From the NCBI GenBank assembly GCA_003290165.1, contig QNQO01000525.1:620001-684000 (forward strand): 64,000 nt of DNA, read 5' to 3'. This stretch comes from Berberis thunbergii (lineage: Eukaryota; Streptophyta; Magnoliopsida; Ranunculales; Berberidaceae). The notes below the pieces were generated by a model. That model ran no database searches and was not told the origin of the DNA. It worked only from the letters and a program-made list of their open reading frames with translations. Position numbers and translations under genes: made by a program. Shown here piece by piece: positions 24,048 to 37,040 of this stretch. Every line of letters starts with the position of its first letter. Within the stretch, counting starts at the first letter, position 1.

Positions 24048-25309
24048 CCATTAAATAAACGGAAAGTGGCTTTTAAGGCATACTTCTTCACAAAATAGAC
24101 CATTTAGATATTATAGGTGATTTAATGACTAATTTGTGCTTACTTTTATACTTTTATGACAAATAAAGACTCTTTATTAACCTAGGTTAACTCATAAAAT
24201 TATATGACATCTTGACCATTCTTAAACAAATAGAAAACCTAATTTATATTTTTATGACCAACAATGACTATTTTATTAATGATTCTAAGTTTTATGTTCT
24301 TGGTTATTTTTACTTTTTTTTTTACCCGTAACCCCTCTCACCCCATGCCGCTGGTAGGTATCGATATTAATAATTGTAATTATGACCAACCAATTATAAA
24401 TTCTTATAAGTTTCATTGACCGACATGTTAAGGTCTAGTAAACTTTTCATAATGTAGTTAATGATGATTACAAATCTAGTTTTGATTAGTTAATAAAATC
24501 AATTTGATTAACTTGTCATAAATTTGAATCAAAAAATTTACAGGTACCCGTGCATTACCTTTTTTTTATGATGATTCGAAATTTAGTTTTAGTTATCATT
24601 GCTTTTTATTCCATAATGTAGTTAATAAATAAAAAATTTCACTATCGTAATTTGATTTCTTATTCTTCAATGCATGAGTATGGGTAAAGTAATAAATTTT
24701 ATTTTCTGAGCTATCTACCACAGAGCATGATCATAGCCTTATAGGTAAAATGGGAATCAATATTGAATAAGATAATCTCATGTAAACTAAATAGTGACAG
24801 AGAATTGAAACAACCATTAATTGAAACAAAAATAAAATTGTTCTGCAAACTCGAATATATCTTCACGATCGGTCAAATACAAACATATTCATAGTGACAA
24901 AACATTCATGAATAAAAATGCTAATATGAAAATATTAATGCAATCATTTGTAGCTAACAAGTGATATAAAATAATTGCTCAAACTGTAGTTAAATAAATT
25001 ATTTGTACAAATAATGGGAGGGGTTAAGGGTAAAAAAAGGTAAAATAACAAAAAATAAATAAAAATAGAATCATCAATAAAAAGTCTTTTTTGGTCATAA
25101 AAGTATAAAATTATGTTTTCTGTTTGTTTAAAAATGATATATATGTCATATAATTTTGTAAATTAACCTGAGTTGATAAAAGAGTTTTTATTGGTCATAA
25201 AAATATAAAATTAGGCACAAATTAATCATTATATCAACTACGGTATTTAAATTGTCTATTTTATGAAATATGTATGCCTTAAAACTCATTTTTCGTTAAA
25301 TAAATTATC
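24048..25309. mobile_element. foldback/MITE-like element with about 290-bp inverted arms
   Basis: The left arm 24048-24340 and right arm 25018-25309 are imperfect inverted repeats. Shared landmarks are TTTTAAGGCATAC, ACAAAATAGAC or its mirror, CACAAATTA, TTATATGACAT or its mirror, and at the inner end GTAACCCCTCTC versus GGAGGGGTTAAGGG. The centre is about 680 bp of AT-rich sequence with no coding content. I could not define a target duplication, so the superfamily is open. Confidence 0.7.
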
Positions 25310-27103
25310 AGAAAGCACATACAGACCCGACTCTCTTAAGCAGGGTGTTCTAATATAAAGGGGCTATGATCCAAATCGTGAGTGTCATTATCATGATCTT
25401 TTTCAAATCTTATACTTTACTACATGAAGCAAACTATCTATCACAATTCAAATTTAAGTGCAATGGCGATGAATCAAGCGAATTTTATGGTCTTGTGGCG
25501 ATAAAACAAGTGAAGAATGATCCTATTATTACATTATCTACTTATCCAAAACAATTTTCACGATATCTTACGGGGGGGTATTCAATCATGGATTTTAATA
25601 GAGTCTGAAAGACTTTAAATCTCATGGATTTTAATAGAGTCTGAAAGACTTTACAGAATTCACTGGATTTTAATGGATTTTAAGTGACTGGATTTTGTGG
25701 AATTTACAGAATCCACAAGATTTTAATGGATTTTTATTATTGAATTTTCTGAATTTTATAAAGGATTGTTATGGATTTCTATTGATTCTTATAAATTTCT
25801 GTAAATTCTTATGAATATGCTATTAATCATAGGAAGTTATGAAATAATGTCACCTACATTGTCATCCATATCAACACAAATCATAAAATATTCCTCAAAT
25901 ATCAATAAAACAATCGTTTGTATGCTACGTGAATTTCAAATTAAAAAAAATTCACTGAACATTGAATATGGTGCAAAAGTAATACAAATAACTATTTTTC
26001 TTTTGAAAAGAAGAAATAATGCAAAAAAATTCTCTAATAAAAAATAAATACTCTCTTTATTGCTCATCGTTGACTCCCGACACTTACAGCATCTCCCCAC
26101 ATATCTGAAGCTATAGTTGCTCTCCATTCATTAGCCTTCTCTCATTGTTGATCTTGGGTTAAAAAATTCTCTTATTTTGGATCAACCCCTCTTATTTTTG
26201 GCAAGTGCAGGATCCACTTTCCCTGCATCCACTACACTCTTTTACACAATCTTCTCCATAAGTACACAATCTTCTCCATAAGTAAGACATCACTGACCAA
26301 AAACAACCATCTTTAAAGCAAAACATATTTACACAATCATCACTCTTTTATAGAATCTTTAAACAACCATCACTCTTTTACACAATCTTCTACATCTTTG
26401 CACCCCATCTTTAAAGCAAAACAGACCAAAAACAACCATTTAGAATGGTAGAGATCAGGGAGATCAGGTAAGCTTTGAAATTCATTCACCAAGTTTTGTT
26501 GGTCTTCGGCTATCGTCTCCTCATCTCTTACATGGAAGCCCCCCTCAACACTTGCTTCCTATAGACAGAGAGAGAAGACGCAGAAGAAGCAAGAGGAAGA
26601 AGCTGCAGCTAGAGTCTGCGTCTGGACGGCTGATAGGGACAGAGGAAGCTACTAGGAGACTGCTCAGACTGAACTAACTAGCGTCTGGAGCCTCTGATAG
26701 TGCCGTAGCAGAGCTGCCTACTAGCTACTCAGATAGCAATCCACATTGGTTGTGAACTCGTGATGTGTTACCTATTTCAACCATTGCACTCAAGCAAACG
26801 CATTATTACCTGGTTAGATTCAACTGGAGTTCGAGAATTCAAAAAGTTAAAAGTTTTGTTTTATCTCGGTGCCTTGTTTAGGATTATTGAGCACCTGAAG
26901 AACTTCAGTTTCAGAAAGTAATTTCCATTTCCTATATCTGGAAACCAAAATTTTACACGACAAAACACCACCACTTGAATAAGTTCTTTTACGGCGTCGC
27001 AGGCTTTTCTGAGTATGATTACATCTGAAGAAACAAAAGATAACCTGCATCACATCCTCTTTTACATGAACATGTGTAACCAAAGTTGGCAAGCTTTTTG
27101 ACA

Positions 27104-29745
27104 TTAATGGATAGCTATAACTGTTCTCCCATGCAGTTCATGTGTAGTTCTTGCAGCAGCAGTAAAACCCCTAATCTTCTTTGGAGACGGCTGAACACTA
27201 CCAACCTGTTAAAAGAGTCTACACGATAAGAACATAACAACATTCACATACCTCAAAAGTTGAGATAAAACCAAAAAAGGAAATTGCATCTAAAACAGAC
27301 AGTGAAAATGAACACAAAGCAACAAATTGTAGTGTATTAGAGGTCAGCAATTGCATCAAGGTTTTCAACCCTAGTACCAAGGTCAGCAATTTGCCTCTAT
27401 TGAATAATAATAATACATGTAAAAAAGGCATTTATAAGCATGATTTCAAAGTATCCCGATATGTTGACTTTTCAATATTACAAACCAATAGAGATAATGA
27501 CATATTGATATCTTTGAAGATTTTAAACTTGAACAAAAATGTTAAATCTAAATCAAAGATGAGTTTGGATATACTAGCTTGTCACTTGGGTTGTATTCCA
27601 TATCTCTAAATCAAAGATAAGTTAGATATACAAAGATAAGTTTGGATATACTAGCTCAGAGATATGGATTGCAATCCAAAGTGACAAGAAATGAGATATA
27701 TGACCATCCCAAAGTATAATTTCCTTGACCTTTGTTCATATGCTTGGACAAAGTTCAAGGATGTAAAGTCCCATGCAAGAACTTACATATATCAAATGAC
27801 CGAAACATGTATTCTAACATCAAAATATGAGCATGAGCCTATTCTGTTGGGAAGTGATGATGAAAATTTGTTATCGCTTACAATTTCTGGAGGCACATAG
27901 TCAATGCCAGCGGCCTCTATCTTCTTCCTCCGCTTCTGGTCTCATTTCAGAATACCTTCCACCAACTTCCTGTGTTCTTCCATGGTTCTTTCCTGGATAT
28001 ATTAAAGAAAAATGCAAAATGACATTAAAAAAAAAGTCCATATTCTTTTCTTTTTATTTTATGTGTTTGTGACGGCAAGAGAGTGGCAGGGGGTGATGGT
28101 TTGTATAATAATATTCATTTCAATCACAGTACGCTATATCAATTCACAGGATACCTTATTAAGTCGCTTTCGTTGGATTTCAGTCCAATTTGGTGGCTTG
28201 TATCTACGATTTAGACCACTCCATCTGAAAAATCAAAATTTCATGGATCAGTAGTCATCTAACCAAAATAATGACAAGTGGATATGAGAATCTAAACACA
28301 GGATACCGTATGCTTCGATAGATGATTTCATTACAGTAGCCAACAAGAACCAAGTCCGTCACAATAACTAAACCTAACAAATGCAGTAACTCAGAATATC
28401 CATAAGATACACATGCAACATTTTACTCCTCATTTTGTACTCCTACAACTGGGGTCAAACATAGAACATACCAAGGAAAACACACTCCATATGCAGGCAT
28501 GTCCCCAACCTAATGAATCAATGATTCATCATCACATATAATCATTCGACCATTTCCAAACAATGCTTTCCAAAGCACATAAGCGCATATAGATCATATT
28601 GGAAAGTACAAGTATGTTCTCTAACAACAACAATTATTGCATCGTATAATAATAAATACATAAGATGATTATTTTGATCTGGGGGTCCCTTTATTTATAG
28701 TTAGGGTTCTACTTTGAAAACTCTTTTTGAGTCTAGAGTCTAAAACCAGAGAGTCAACCCTGTTGCCTCACCTTGATCAAGCCAAAGACAAAATTACCCT
28801 TATACAAAGAAAGAAGAAGATACCCTTGTACTAAGAGTGGGTACATGTCTATATCATGTTGAATGGATCCAATGGCTTTTATATAAACCAAACTAGTTGT
28901 TGGTCCTTCCATAACTCATTCAAAGTAGCTGTTGGACATGGTAGTAAGAGAAACTATAGAGAATGATGAGTGGTGGGTTCAAAGAAAAGCGAGGTGCTGC
29001 TACTGGTAAGGTAAGTTTTGCAATGCTTTTTGTAAGGAGAGTCAGCTGAAGAAGATAAAACACCGAATTCTAATTTTTGGATAAGCAGTGGATGCCAAAG
29101 TCTAACGAAGTACATGGATCTCAATTACATGTGAAGCATTTGATCTAACGTCGTCACTTAACGGAGTTGGGGTTTAATTGAGTTCAGCTTCGTCAAGGCG
29201 AGTCCAATCCTCTCTACAAATAGTTTTCAAAATGGACCCTAAATTCAAATACGCTAAACCAAATGGAACCAAACAACAGGCAAAAAATAGTCATTGCAGT
29301 ATCACAAACCACATGGAAACAGTTCACTTAAAATTCAACTTTGTCATATTCAAGAGAACATTAAAATCTTAAAGAAATGCTTACATTTTAGGATGGACAT
29401 TTTTCAAAGGAATAAGAATAGTCATTGCAGTATCACAAACCACATGGAAACAGTTCACTTAAAATTCAACTGTCATATTCAAGAGAACATTAAAATCTTA
29501 CAAAAATGCTTACATTTTAGGATGGACATTTTCTGGAGGAATAAGAAAGACTTGTAACATATGCTCAAAAAGTAAGTAGTTATGCATAGAATCAACTACG
29601 ATTTTTGCCACCTGCACTTGGCATAAGCAAGCCTTAAGCAAACAAAACATCCACTTAAATTCAATAGTTAGGTACTAATACTTGAATTAAGTGTAACCTC
29701 TGGGGACTCGAATTCGATGAAGCCAAAATGCTTGGATTTTCCTGT
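27104..29745 (-). pseudogene. captured NIFK-type nucleolar RRM gene fragment
   Basis: Five exons join in one frame on the minus strand with GT/AG borders: 29745-29698, 29611-29514, 28224-28155, 27992-27882 and 27205-27104. They read TGKSKHFGFIEFESPE (RNP1 half of an RRM), VAKIVVDSMHNYLLFEHMLQ and VFLIPPENVHPK, WSGLNRRYKPPNWTEIQRKR, then ERTMEEHRKLVEGILK, and finally DQKRRKKIEAAGIDYVPPEI continuing into VGSVQPSPKKIRGFTAAART. This matches the C-terminal half of plant homologues of the MKI67 FHA-domain-interacting nucleolar phosphoprotein. The N-terminal half of the RRM is absent, and a TGA interrupts exon four between ILK and DQK. Retained introns point to capture of genomic DNA. Confidence 0.75.
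29288..29546. repeat. 129-bp tandem duplication
   Basis: 29288-29417 is repeated at 29418-29546, starting TAGTCATTGCAGTATCACAA, with a few substitutions and one 2-base indel. The duplicated unit includes the 3' end of the second NIFK exon (reading NVHPK) and its splice donor, so that exon end exists twice. Confidence 0.9.
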
Positions 29746-31597
29746 CTGTGGAAACACAAAATGTAAAGCTCAGGTCAACATCACAAGCAAATAAAATGTG
29801 AAAAATATATATGCAACAAATAATAATGTTTATTTCCATTGTAGACCGATAAGATTAAAAGAGGGAAAACCCAAATCTTTACAAATGTCTGAACCCTTAT
29901 GTACTAGTAAGTGAATAACTATGAATGCTCCATTCAATGAAATTACTATTTTATGCATATGCATACTATTGTTCCATTTTTCCAGCATAGTAAATGCACT
30001 CCCACCCCCAAAAAAATCCAATAAAACAGTATCTTGATTGCATTGTTTCTCTATCCAGTTAAAAAATGACCAACTAAAATAAATTTGGAACTACTAAAAG
30101 GTGTTAATATATGATATGCAACCCGACTTTCCCAACAAATATTTATGTACACATCATCCATTGTCAGCGAGATAATATGCAGATGCGGAAATGTGAATGA
30201 GACAGAATGGTAGAACAAAGATTGAGAACATGAAAGCATCATACCAAATTCATCCATTATTCATTTCACCCAAATTCATGCCAAATACCAAAATCCACCA
30301 TCAAAGCATCATACCCAAACTCCAAAATCCAACAAAAACACAAAATTGACACAAAAACACAATCAACCATCATTCCCAACTGAAAATTCTCAAAATTCTC
30401 AAAGATCAAGCAATCAAAACATCAAAACAATGGTCCCCATCACTTCAATTTCAACTCCATTCCAAAAAACTCTTCCAATTCACACCAAGCAACCCAACTC
30501 AAATCAATCACAAAACCAAAACCAAAACAAACACAAACACAAAATCCCCCCAAAACCCTAGAAATTGAAATTGCGAGACTGGAAGAAAGCAAGGTGGATT
30601 CCTCTTAACAGTTGAAAATTGAGTGAGAGAAACCTTACTTGCTTTCTGAACAACTGTTGTGAAGAGAGAGAGAAACCCTAGAAGAAGAAAATCTCTGTGG
30701 CAGAATTGAAAGCCATCGAATTCTCCACCGTAACCTCCTATACCGAACTTTTCTCAAGGAATCACCATCATCATCGTTCGCACTTGGCACATAGAAGACA
30801 AATTGAACCGGAACCCTTGTCTTGCGCTGATGAAAACAGACTAGAAATGGGGCGGAGTTTGGAAACCCCCTTGAGCGGATCGCACAACAAACAACACCAC
30901 CGCCACCAATACAAGAAGAATAAGCAACAGAAGACCTCCTCCTCTAGTAAGCTTCTCAAGGAGAACGGAAATGGAGATGGAGTTAGTGATAACCGCCACC
31001 ATCTCAGTTCTGCTTCCCCACCATTATCTCTCTGTGTCGAAAACCTAGAGAGGTCAATTTTTGGTTTGCTTTGTTGTCTCTCTGTGTCGAAAAGAGCGAG
31101 TGTGAGAGAGTTTCAGATCGATTAGGAGGGAGGGAGAATGGGGTTGGTGAGTTGGAGAAGTGAAAGGGTTGCAGAGATTGATGAAGTAGCCATTAGAACA
31201 GAACGAGAGAGAGCTCTCTCCAGTGTTTTTGAGAGTTTTTAGCAGAGAGAGAGAGCTGCATTTGAAATTCGAGGGTAACAAGCCGGATTTGGAAATGACT
31301 TTGATATTTATATCTTTCACAAATAAATCCTTCAAAATCCTTCAAAGTCCATCAAGTCAACAAATCCATTAAAATCTCTTGTTTGAATACCCCTAGATTT
31401 TATTGTATTGTTTAAAATCCATGATTGAATACCCCATGATTTTAATGGATTATAAAACAATCATTTAAAATCCATGATTAAATACCCCCGGATTTTATTG
31501 TATTGTTTTAAATTCTTAATTGAATACCCCTATATTTTAATGGACTTTAAAATCTTTCAAAATCTATTAAAATACATGATTGAATACCCCCCTGTTA

Positions 31598-33450
31598 GAT
31601 TACTTTCATCCTTAGTCTCCTTCAATCTCTAATTTAAAGTTACAATACCAACTACGACAAATAGTTTTATTACTTTGCCTTTCAAATAGCTGTGCTCAGA
31701 TTTGTAGGAATAAGCAATTCAATGAACATTTCATATTGGTGAATGCATTTTATATTTGAATATGATTCTAATTGAATTGCATAATTGATCACGAAAGAGT
31801 ACATGATTTTTAAACACATGTATGTAAAATATGAAAATTTAGCCCAGGTTTGTTTCTTATGTTTTTTTCATCTTTAATCAATATTTTATAATTATAATTA
31901 ACATATGCCCTCCAGGAATAACACTAGATATTTGAGTAGGGACGAACATTCCATGATTACTTTATTTGCATATTGACTCTCTTACCCTGTGAAGCACATG
32001 TACGAGTATTGCACATGTGAATTTATTGATAAAAAAAATAAAAATCTTTTAGTTGGTTGGAAATAAGGATATATATACAATGAAGTTTATAAAATCATCC
32101 CAAAGAATTAATGATACATTTTGATAGATGTAATGTAATAATAAGATGCTTAAAAATATTTTAGACTATTCAAATATTAATTATTGTGTGGTGGTTTATT
32201 TGGCCTTAGCTTTTGTCATCCTGACTGCATTCGGTTCATTGTAAAATACTTATATGACCAAATTTAAAATAAATAAATAAATAATAAGAAGAAAGAATTG
32301 TGCTATGAATAAGAGTTACCAAATTCATTTTTCGCGCGACCCTATTTTCAAAAAGTGTCTCATTTCATAAGGTACCCCTACGTACTAATGGTCTCTTTGT
32401 TTCCTCGGATCCCAAATTGCATCTCTTTCAAAATATTTTCAATAACTCACATCTAATTAAACAAATCTCACTAAACTCACTTGTGAAACACGAGGTTCTT
32501 ATTCAGGCCTTTATTTTCCCCAAAAGCTTCAAGATATGGAGCGGTGTAGATTTGAATCTTCCAAGTTGGATAACAAATGCTAATCACATAACCCTTACTT
32601 GTAACCAGGGACTGTGATTTCGGTCTTCTAAGTTTTAAGAAATATTTCCTCCATCTTCGCAGTGCTTCTCCTGTTCTATTTCATCCTTCTTGCACTCGGC
32701 TTCATCTCCCTCACTATGAAAATCATTGACTCCCCAAGGCCAATAAAATCTCAGTTCAATCATGTGCCAAAACCAAAAAAGGTGTTTTCTTTAGCTTTTT
32801 AATGTCGTGTTGATTGTGCTAGATATGGGTATTTTGGGTTTGAAAGTTAGGGTTTTAGTTGAGTTTATTTTTGGAAATTTTTGTGATCTGCTTTGAGAAT
32901 TTCAGCAAACTTGGTTTTGAACGAAATTAACGATTTTTTTTGGAAAAAACCATTGATTTCATATTTTGTTTTCATATTCCAAAAAAAAGGAAAATTTCAC
33001 CGAGATTTCGTGAAAACTCGTTACTTTCTTGTCATCAATAAAATACCATACTATTAATAAAGCTTTCAAGACAACTTTGGGCGATGGTCGTGCATCTTGT
33101 GACTCGACTTGTGAGGACCACCGTCCACTCCAAATGAGAGCAATAAAACCAGGCTTCCCACATTCTCATTCTCGTGGGCCTCATTAAAATTTTGTCGCAA
33201 TGTCGATACTCATGCATGCCTACCAAATGCTAATCACAAAACATTTTGTCAAAATCTATTTGTTCCACGCAAAAGTAAACCTGAAAAACAATGATAAATT
33301 TCAAATTTCGAAGTCGATCAAGAAGAAGGAATCAGAAAAAAAAATAAAAAAATAAAAAAAAAAAAAAAAACGAGAGAGAGAGAGAAATTATATTAATTAC
33401 GACCTCTAAGGCTTCTCTTTTACACCTTATTTTACTACCACACTTCTGTA
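31598..33450. other. no gene recognised
   Basis: AT-rich spacer. A stretch at 32630-32790 has short exon-like frames but nothing I recognise. An A-rich run followed by a GA microsatellite lies at about 33337-33384, presumably in the 3' flank of the gene at 33612. Confidence 0.45.
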
Positions 33451-33611
33451 CCACCATTCATTGTCCCCACTAACATATCCGTCGATTCTGTACAAACAAA
33501 GGCCAAAACCCAATAACGGCTATATTGCATTTTTTACTTTTCCAACAATGTCCTGGTCCTTTCTTCAGATTTTCAAACAACTTACCCTTCGTACATCTCT
33601 GGTTTTTCTGG

Positions 33612-34544
33612 CTAAAGAAATATAAAACACTCCAAAGAGACGAGTGGGTTCTCGATCGACTCGTTCGCCGGAGGGTTTCCCTCATTGGGTTCCTCTGCTT
33701 TCTGACTTTTCTCCTTTTCCGGTGGTGGAGCTGCCGGAGATCTAGCAGGGGACCTGCCGGATCGACGAGAGGGGCTATGGCCGACTGTGGGTTTGGTGTT
33801 TCCGGCATTGACACGTGTAGCAGGGGACCTTGACCGGCGACCTGAACACTCGCCCGGATCTCGTCTGGGTCTGTTAAGGTTGCTCTCTAAAACCCGCCTC
33901 CGACCCGTCTGACCCACATCGGTGGCGTAGTTACGCTTTCCAGGAGATGGGTAGGACCTTCTGGCCGGAGATTTGCGACCCCTTTCCTGTCTCGACGTGG
34001 ATTCGTTAGGAAAGGTGCGTTTTTTGGGGATTTTTGATGGGGATCTGTGGAGGAGCCTCTGTTGAACTTCGCCGTCTTCGTCTTCTCCTCCTCTCTTCTC
34101 TGTGTTTGTGGTGAATGTTGTGGTGGTTGAGATGCTCTCACTTGCTGTGCAGATCCCTGAAGAAGAGAAGTCTTCGGAGAACTCAACTTGAACATGGACT
34201 TCGAGAAATTCTTTCTTCTTCTCTTCCTCTGTTTCAGCTAAACTAGCTGGGACTGTAACAGGGGAGTCTGAGGTTTTCTTGTCCTCTTCGGTTTTTGGGA
34301 TGTTTGGAACTTTGGGTTCGTTTATCTTAGCAATGGGAGGCGGTTTGATGGTGGGGGTTTCAGAGAGGACTTCCTTGACAGTCTCCTCTTCTACTGGAGG
34401 AGACAGGAGAAGTGGAGGAGCTTTGGCTCTGTGACGATGTGGGTCAGAAACAGAGAACCTCTGTGGGTGGTGGTGGAGTGGTGGAGTTGGTGGTGGTTTA
34501 GGGGTGTGGAGAGAGTCTTGGGTTTTGCTCAAACAACAACCCAT
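33612..34544 (-). CDS. MGCC protein, Ser/Arg/Pro-rich, unknown function
   Basis: Intronless frame of 310 residues. I chose the ATG at 34544 rather than the in-frame one seven codons upstream because the protein then starts MGCCLSK, an N-myristoylation plus palmitoylation motif that predicts plasma-membrane attachment. The body is low in complexity: Pro/His-rich residues near 15-40, an acidic Lys/Glu-rich middle (EETVKEVLSE, EEEKKKEFLEVHVQVEFSED), and a basic Ser/Arg-rich second half (RSPSKIPKKRTF, GKRNYATDVGQTGRRR, RRSGRSPARSP). The last residues, ENPLVSLECFIFL, form a compact hydrophobic end that I believe is conserved in plant proteins of this type. No domain of known activity is visible. 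It is uninterrupted and differs in composition from the surrounding elements, so I take it as a real host gene. Confidence 0.8.
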   Translation of the reverse strand: MGCCLSKTQDSLHTPKPPPTPPLHHHPQRFSVSDPHRHRAKAPPLLLSPPVEEETVKEVLSETPTIKPPPIAKINEPKVPNIPKTEEDKKTSDSPVTVPASLAETEEEKKKEFLEVHVQVEFSEDFSSSGICTASESISTTTTFTTNTEKRGGEDEDGEVQQRLLHRSPSKIPKKRTFPNESTSRQERGRKSPARRSYPSPGKRNYATDVGQTGRRRVLESNLNRPRRDPGECSGRRSRSPATRVNAGNTKPTVGHSPSRRSGRSPARSPAAPPPEKEKSQKAEEPNEGNPPANESIENPLVSLECFIFL

Positions 34545-34586
34545 TGGTCTGATTTGGGTTTTCAAGTGGTGAAATTGGGGAACCGT

Positions 34587-34606
34587 GGGGGGGGGGGGGG
34601 GGGGGG
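34587..34606. repeat. 20-base poly(G) run
   Basis: Uninterrupted G on the plus strand, in the presumed 5' UTR or promoter of the MGCC gene, about 45 bp upstream of its start. Confidence 0.9.
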
Positions 34607-34757
34607 TCTCAAAAAGGGGGAAATTTGGGGGTTTCTTGAAATGGGGAGAAATTAGAAGATAGATGAGAAGGAGAAGGTTTTGTCATTATCAAAGATGGAT
34701 AAATTTTGAGTGGTTGGTTGGATTTGGAGATGGCAGAAAATCCAAAGGAGGAAGAAA

Positions 34758-34794
34758 GAACAGAAACAGAAACAGAAACAGAAACAGAAACAGA
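34758..34794. repeat. (AACAGA)n microsatellite
   Basis: About six units of ACAGAA/AACAGA on the plus strand, upstream of the MGCC gene and probably within its transcribed leader or promoter. Confidence 0.9.
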
Positions 34795-34899
34795 GTAGAG
34801 TCTTTCTCTGCGTGCTGCAGAGATGGTGATGAGATGAGTGAGAGAGTCAATGCAGAGATTTTATTAATTAATTCAACTATGGTACAAGTTTTGGTACTA

Positions 34900-36138
34900 C
34901 AGGGGTTGAGCCATTCAATGGGGCTTCTTGTTATGTTTTACAGAAATGCCATTGATTTAATGTGATTTTTAATTTTTAAACACATTGAAAAAAAAAAAAA
35001 AAAGGTTTTGTTGTGGGAAAGTAGATGAAGTTGCAACGCACTTGCAATCGGGGGTTTGGGGGGATTTTGATTTGAAATTAAGGACGACAATATTGTAAGC
35101 TGGAATGCAATAAAGCCTTAAATGTGATTACTAATTGGATTCATTCACTCTTTAATTTTTGTTTTAGTACCTCTTGGGTTAGGCTTCCCACAGTCATCTA
35201 ACTTGGTAGCATCTTCAATGTGTACAATATGATTATCCTAATTTAGGGTTGCTCCGACAATAAGCCAATGAATGAGATGAAACGTGTGTATAACGCGACT
35301 TAAATTGTCGCTGAATCCACATTATGAATTGCGAGGGTTAATTAATCTAGATGGTGTACGGTTGTGGTGCAAACGACATGATGGAGGCTGTTTGAAAATT
35401 TTGTTTAACAGACAAGCTTGTAGTTCTAGAGTCCAAGTGTTAAAACTTTAGCCAAGTCAAAGATTAAAGATGATGAGAGCTGAATAAAGCTACTTTTACA
35501 ATTACAAGGACATGAAAAATAGCCTCTATTGATGCAGGCTTCAGCTATGGTATCTAAAATTTACCTTTCATGATTCCATCAGTGTTCAAAGCGAGGTGTG
35601 GGGTTCCTTCCTTCCTCCATTTTTCTTCTTATACACCACTTTCTTGGGATACTGCAAGAACGACAAATTTTCAGAAATCTTTGCAAGAAAAAGAAGGGTG
35701 GGGGGCCTCAACTGGATTGGAGGTTGGTCATGTTTTCTGTAGCACAAAATCATCACCATTAATTAGATATTTCAAGATCTGCAAAATCATCTACAATTTG
35801 CAGAGGTGCCTCAAGTACCTGGACCCTGAATGATGATCATCGTAGACCAGAGTTCAGAAAAATAAATTAGCCACCTGAAAGAGTTAGAAGAAAGAATAAA
35901 AGACTGGAAAATGGGTATCATGATTTCACCACATCCAGCGTACATTGTATGGTAATCTGTATCGTAAATGGGATTTCACCATGTACATGGTAAGGTAGTA
36001 GAATGGGGTAATTTGTAAGGTAAATGGTGTTTCATTGGACGTGCACTTTAGTTAAATGTTTGTTAATTATCTTAGCTGAAAATTTGGAAACCGTGTGAAT
36101 TAAATAAAACGTTAAACTTCAACTCAGTTTGATTATCT
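34900..36138. other. no gene recognised
   Basis: AT-rich intergenic DNA. The stretch 35480-35620 resembles 51378-51445, just outside MULE-2: both have TACTTTTACAATTACAAG and, further on, GAGGTGTGGGGTTCC. Confidence 0.5.
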
Positions 36139-37040
36139 TAGGGGTGGGTATCCCATCCCGCGATCCCGATCTCGTTTTTGTCTCGATTTTTTTGGGTTTT
36201 ATTGGGATTGACCAATCTCATTCCGATCCCGATCTAGAATTGGATGGGATGAATGTTTTCAATCCCGATTTTTTTTTAATTGTTTTAATTTTTATATTTT
36301 AATATTTATTATTAATAATTTTAATAGAGCCTTTCTTGGCAGACTGAGCTTCCCTCTCCATTTCATTGCTTCCAGACAATTCAGTTCAATGTAATGTGTT
36401 TTTTCTATTAATGAAGGTGATGGTCAATTTTTTCGCCATCGCCAAGTTGCCACCAGAGAGAACTGCCACCACCAAAGAAAACAACCGCCGCGAGGGGCTC
36501 TGCTAGGGCTGGGAACCAACAGCCGCCGCCATCCCGGCCGCTAGGACCGGCAACCGCTTGGAGGTCGCTTCGCGAGACCGACCGGCATGTGACGGCTTGA
36601 GCAACGAAGCGATTTGCGACTAAGCCCGCCACCAATCCAGGCCGCTAGATCCGACCGCCGCTTGGACTTTTCAAGGCCGCCGCTTGGTCGCTTCAAGGCC
36701 GCGAGATCGACCGGCCGCCTCTTGGACGCTTCACGGCCGCGAGATCGTCTTGTCACCTTTCTTTCTGCCTGGTCCCGACGGCTGGCGTACGGGTTATAGG
36801 TACAGGGTGAGCCGACAGGACAGCAGCCATCCGATCTGGATGTGATGGGCACAGCCCCAGCCTCCACCCCTCCCCCACGGGACCGAGTCATGGGGATTCT
36901 AAGCCCTCTTTCGCCCAGATTTTGGGAAATTTTTGGCGGTAAACGTTGCGGAGACTCCGGTCGAAGGAACCCGTTTTCGCAAATAGGGGGCCCCAGCAAT
37001 CGAAATCACGGCCACGGATGAAGTCCGTGGAGAAGCTTTC

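Larger units (their letters stand above)
25571..31594. mobile_element. PIF/Harbinger-like element carrying host gene exons
   Basis: The left end is CGGGGGGGTATTCAATCATG, and the right end read on the minus strand is CAGGGGGGTATTCAATCATG; similarity continues through ATTTTAATAGA. Both ends are flanked by TTA (25568-25570 and 31595-31597), the usual PIF/Harbinger duplication. Terminal regions are rich in repeats of GGATTTTAATGGATTT (25584-25760) and its mirror (31330-31594). No transposase was found; instead the interior holds five exons of a NIFK-type gene. The span is 6024 bp. Two independent small insertions are a less likely alternative, because the matching TTA and opposed ends fit one element. 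Confidence 0.6.

Noticed and set aside
30697..31125. 142-codon plus-strand frame near the right end of the PIF-like element
   Set aside because: No ATG at its opening and no recognised domain; it is His/Ser-rich and overlaps a minus-strand frame, so it may be leader-derived sequence. Not excluded as another captured exon.
33525..33833. Plus-strand 102-codon frame
   Set aside because: Antisense shadow of the MGCC gene.
36541..36999. 152-codon minus-strand frame in GC-rich DNA
   Set aside because: Lies in the repeat-rich 5' leader of the LINE, antisense to it, with Arg/Gly-rich repetitive content.
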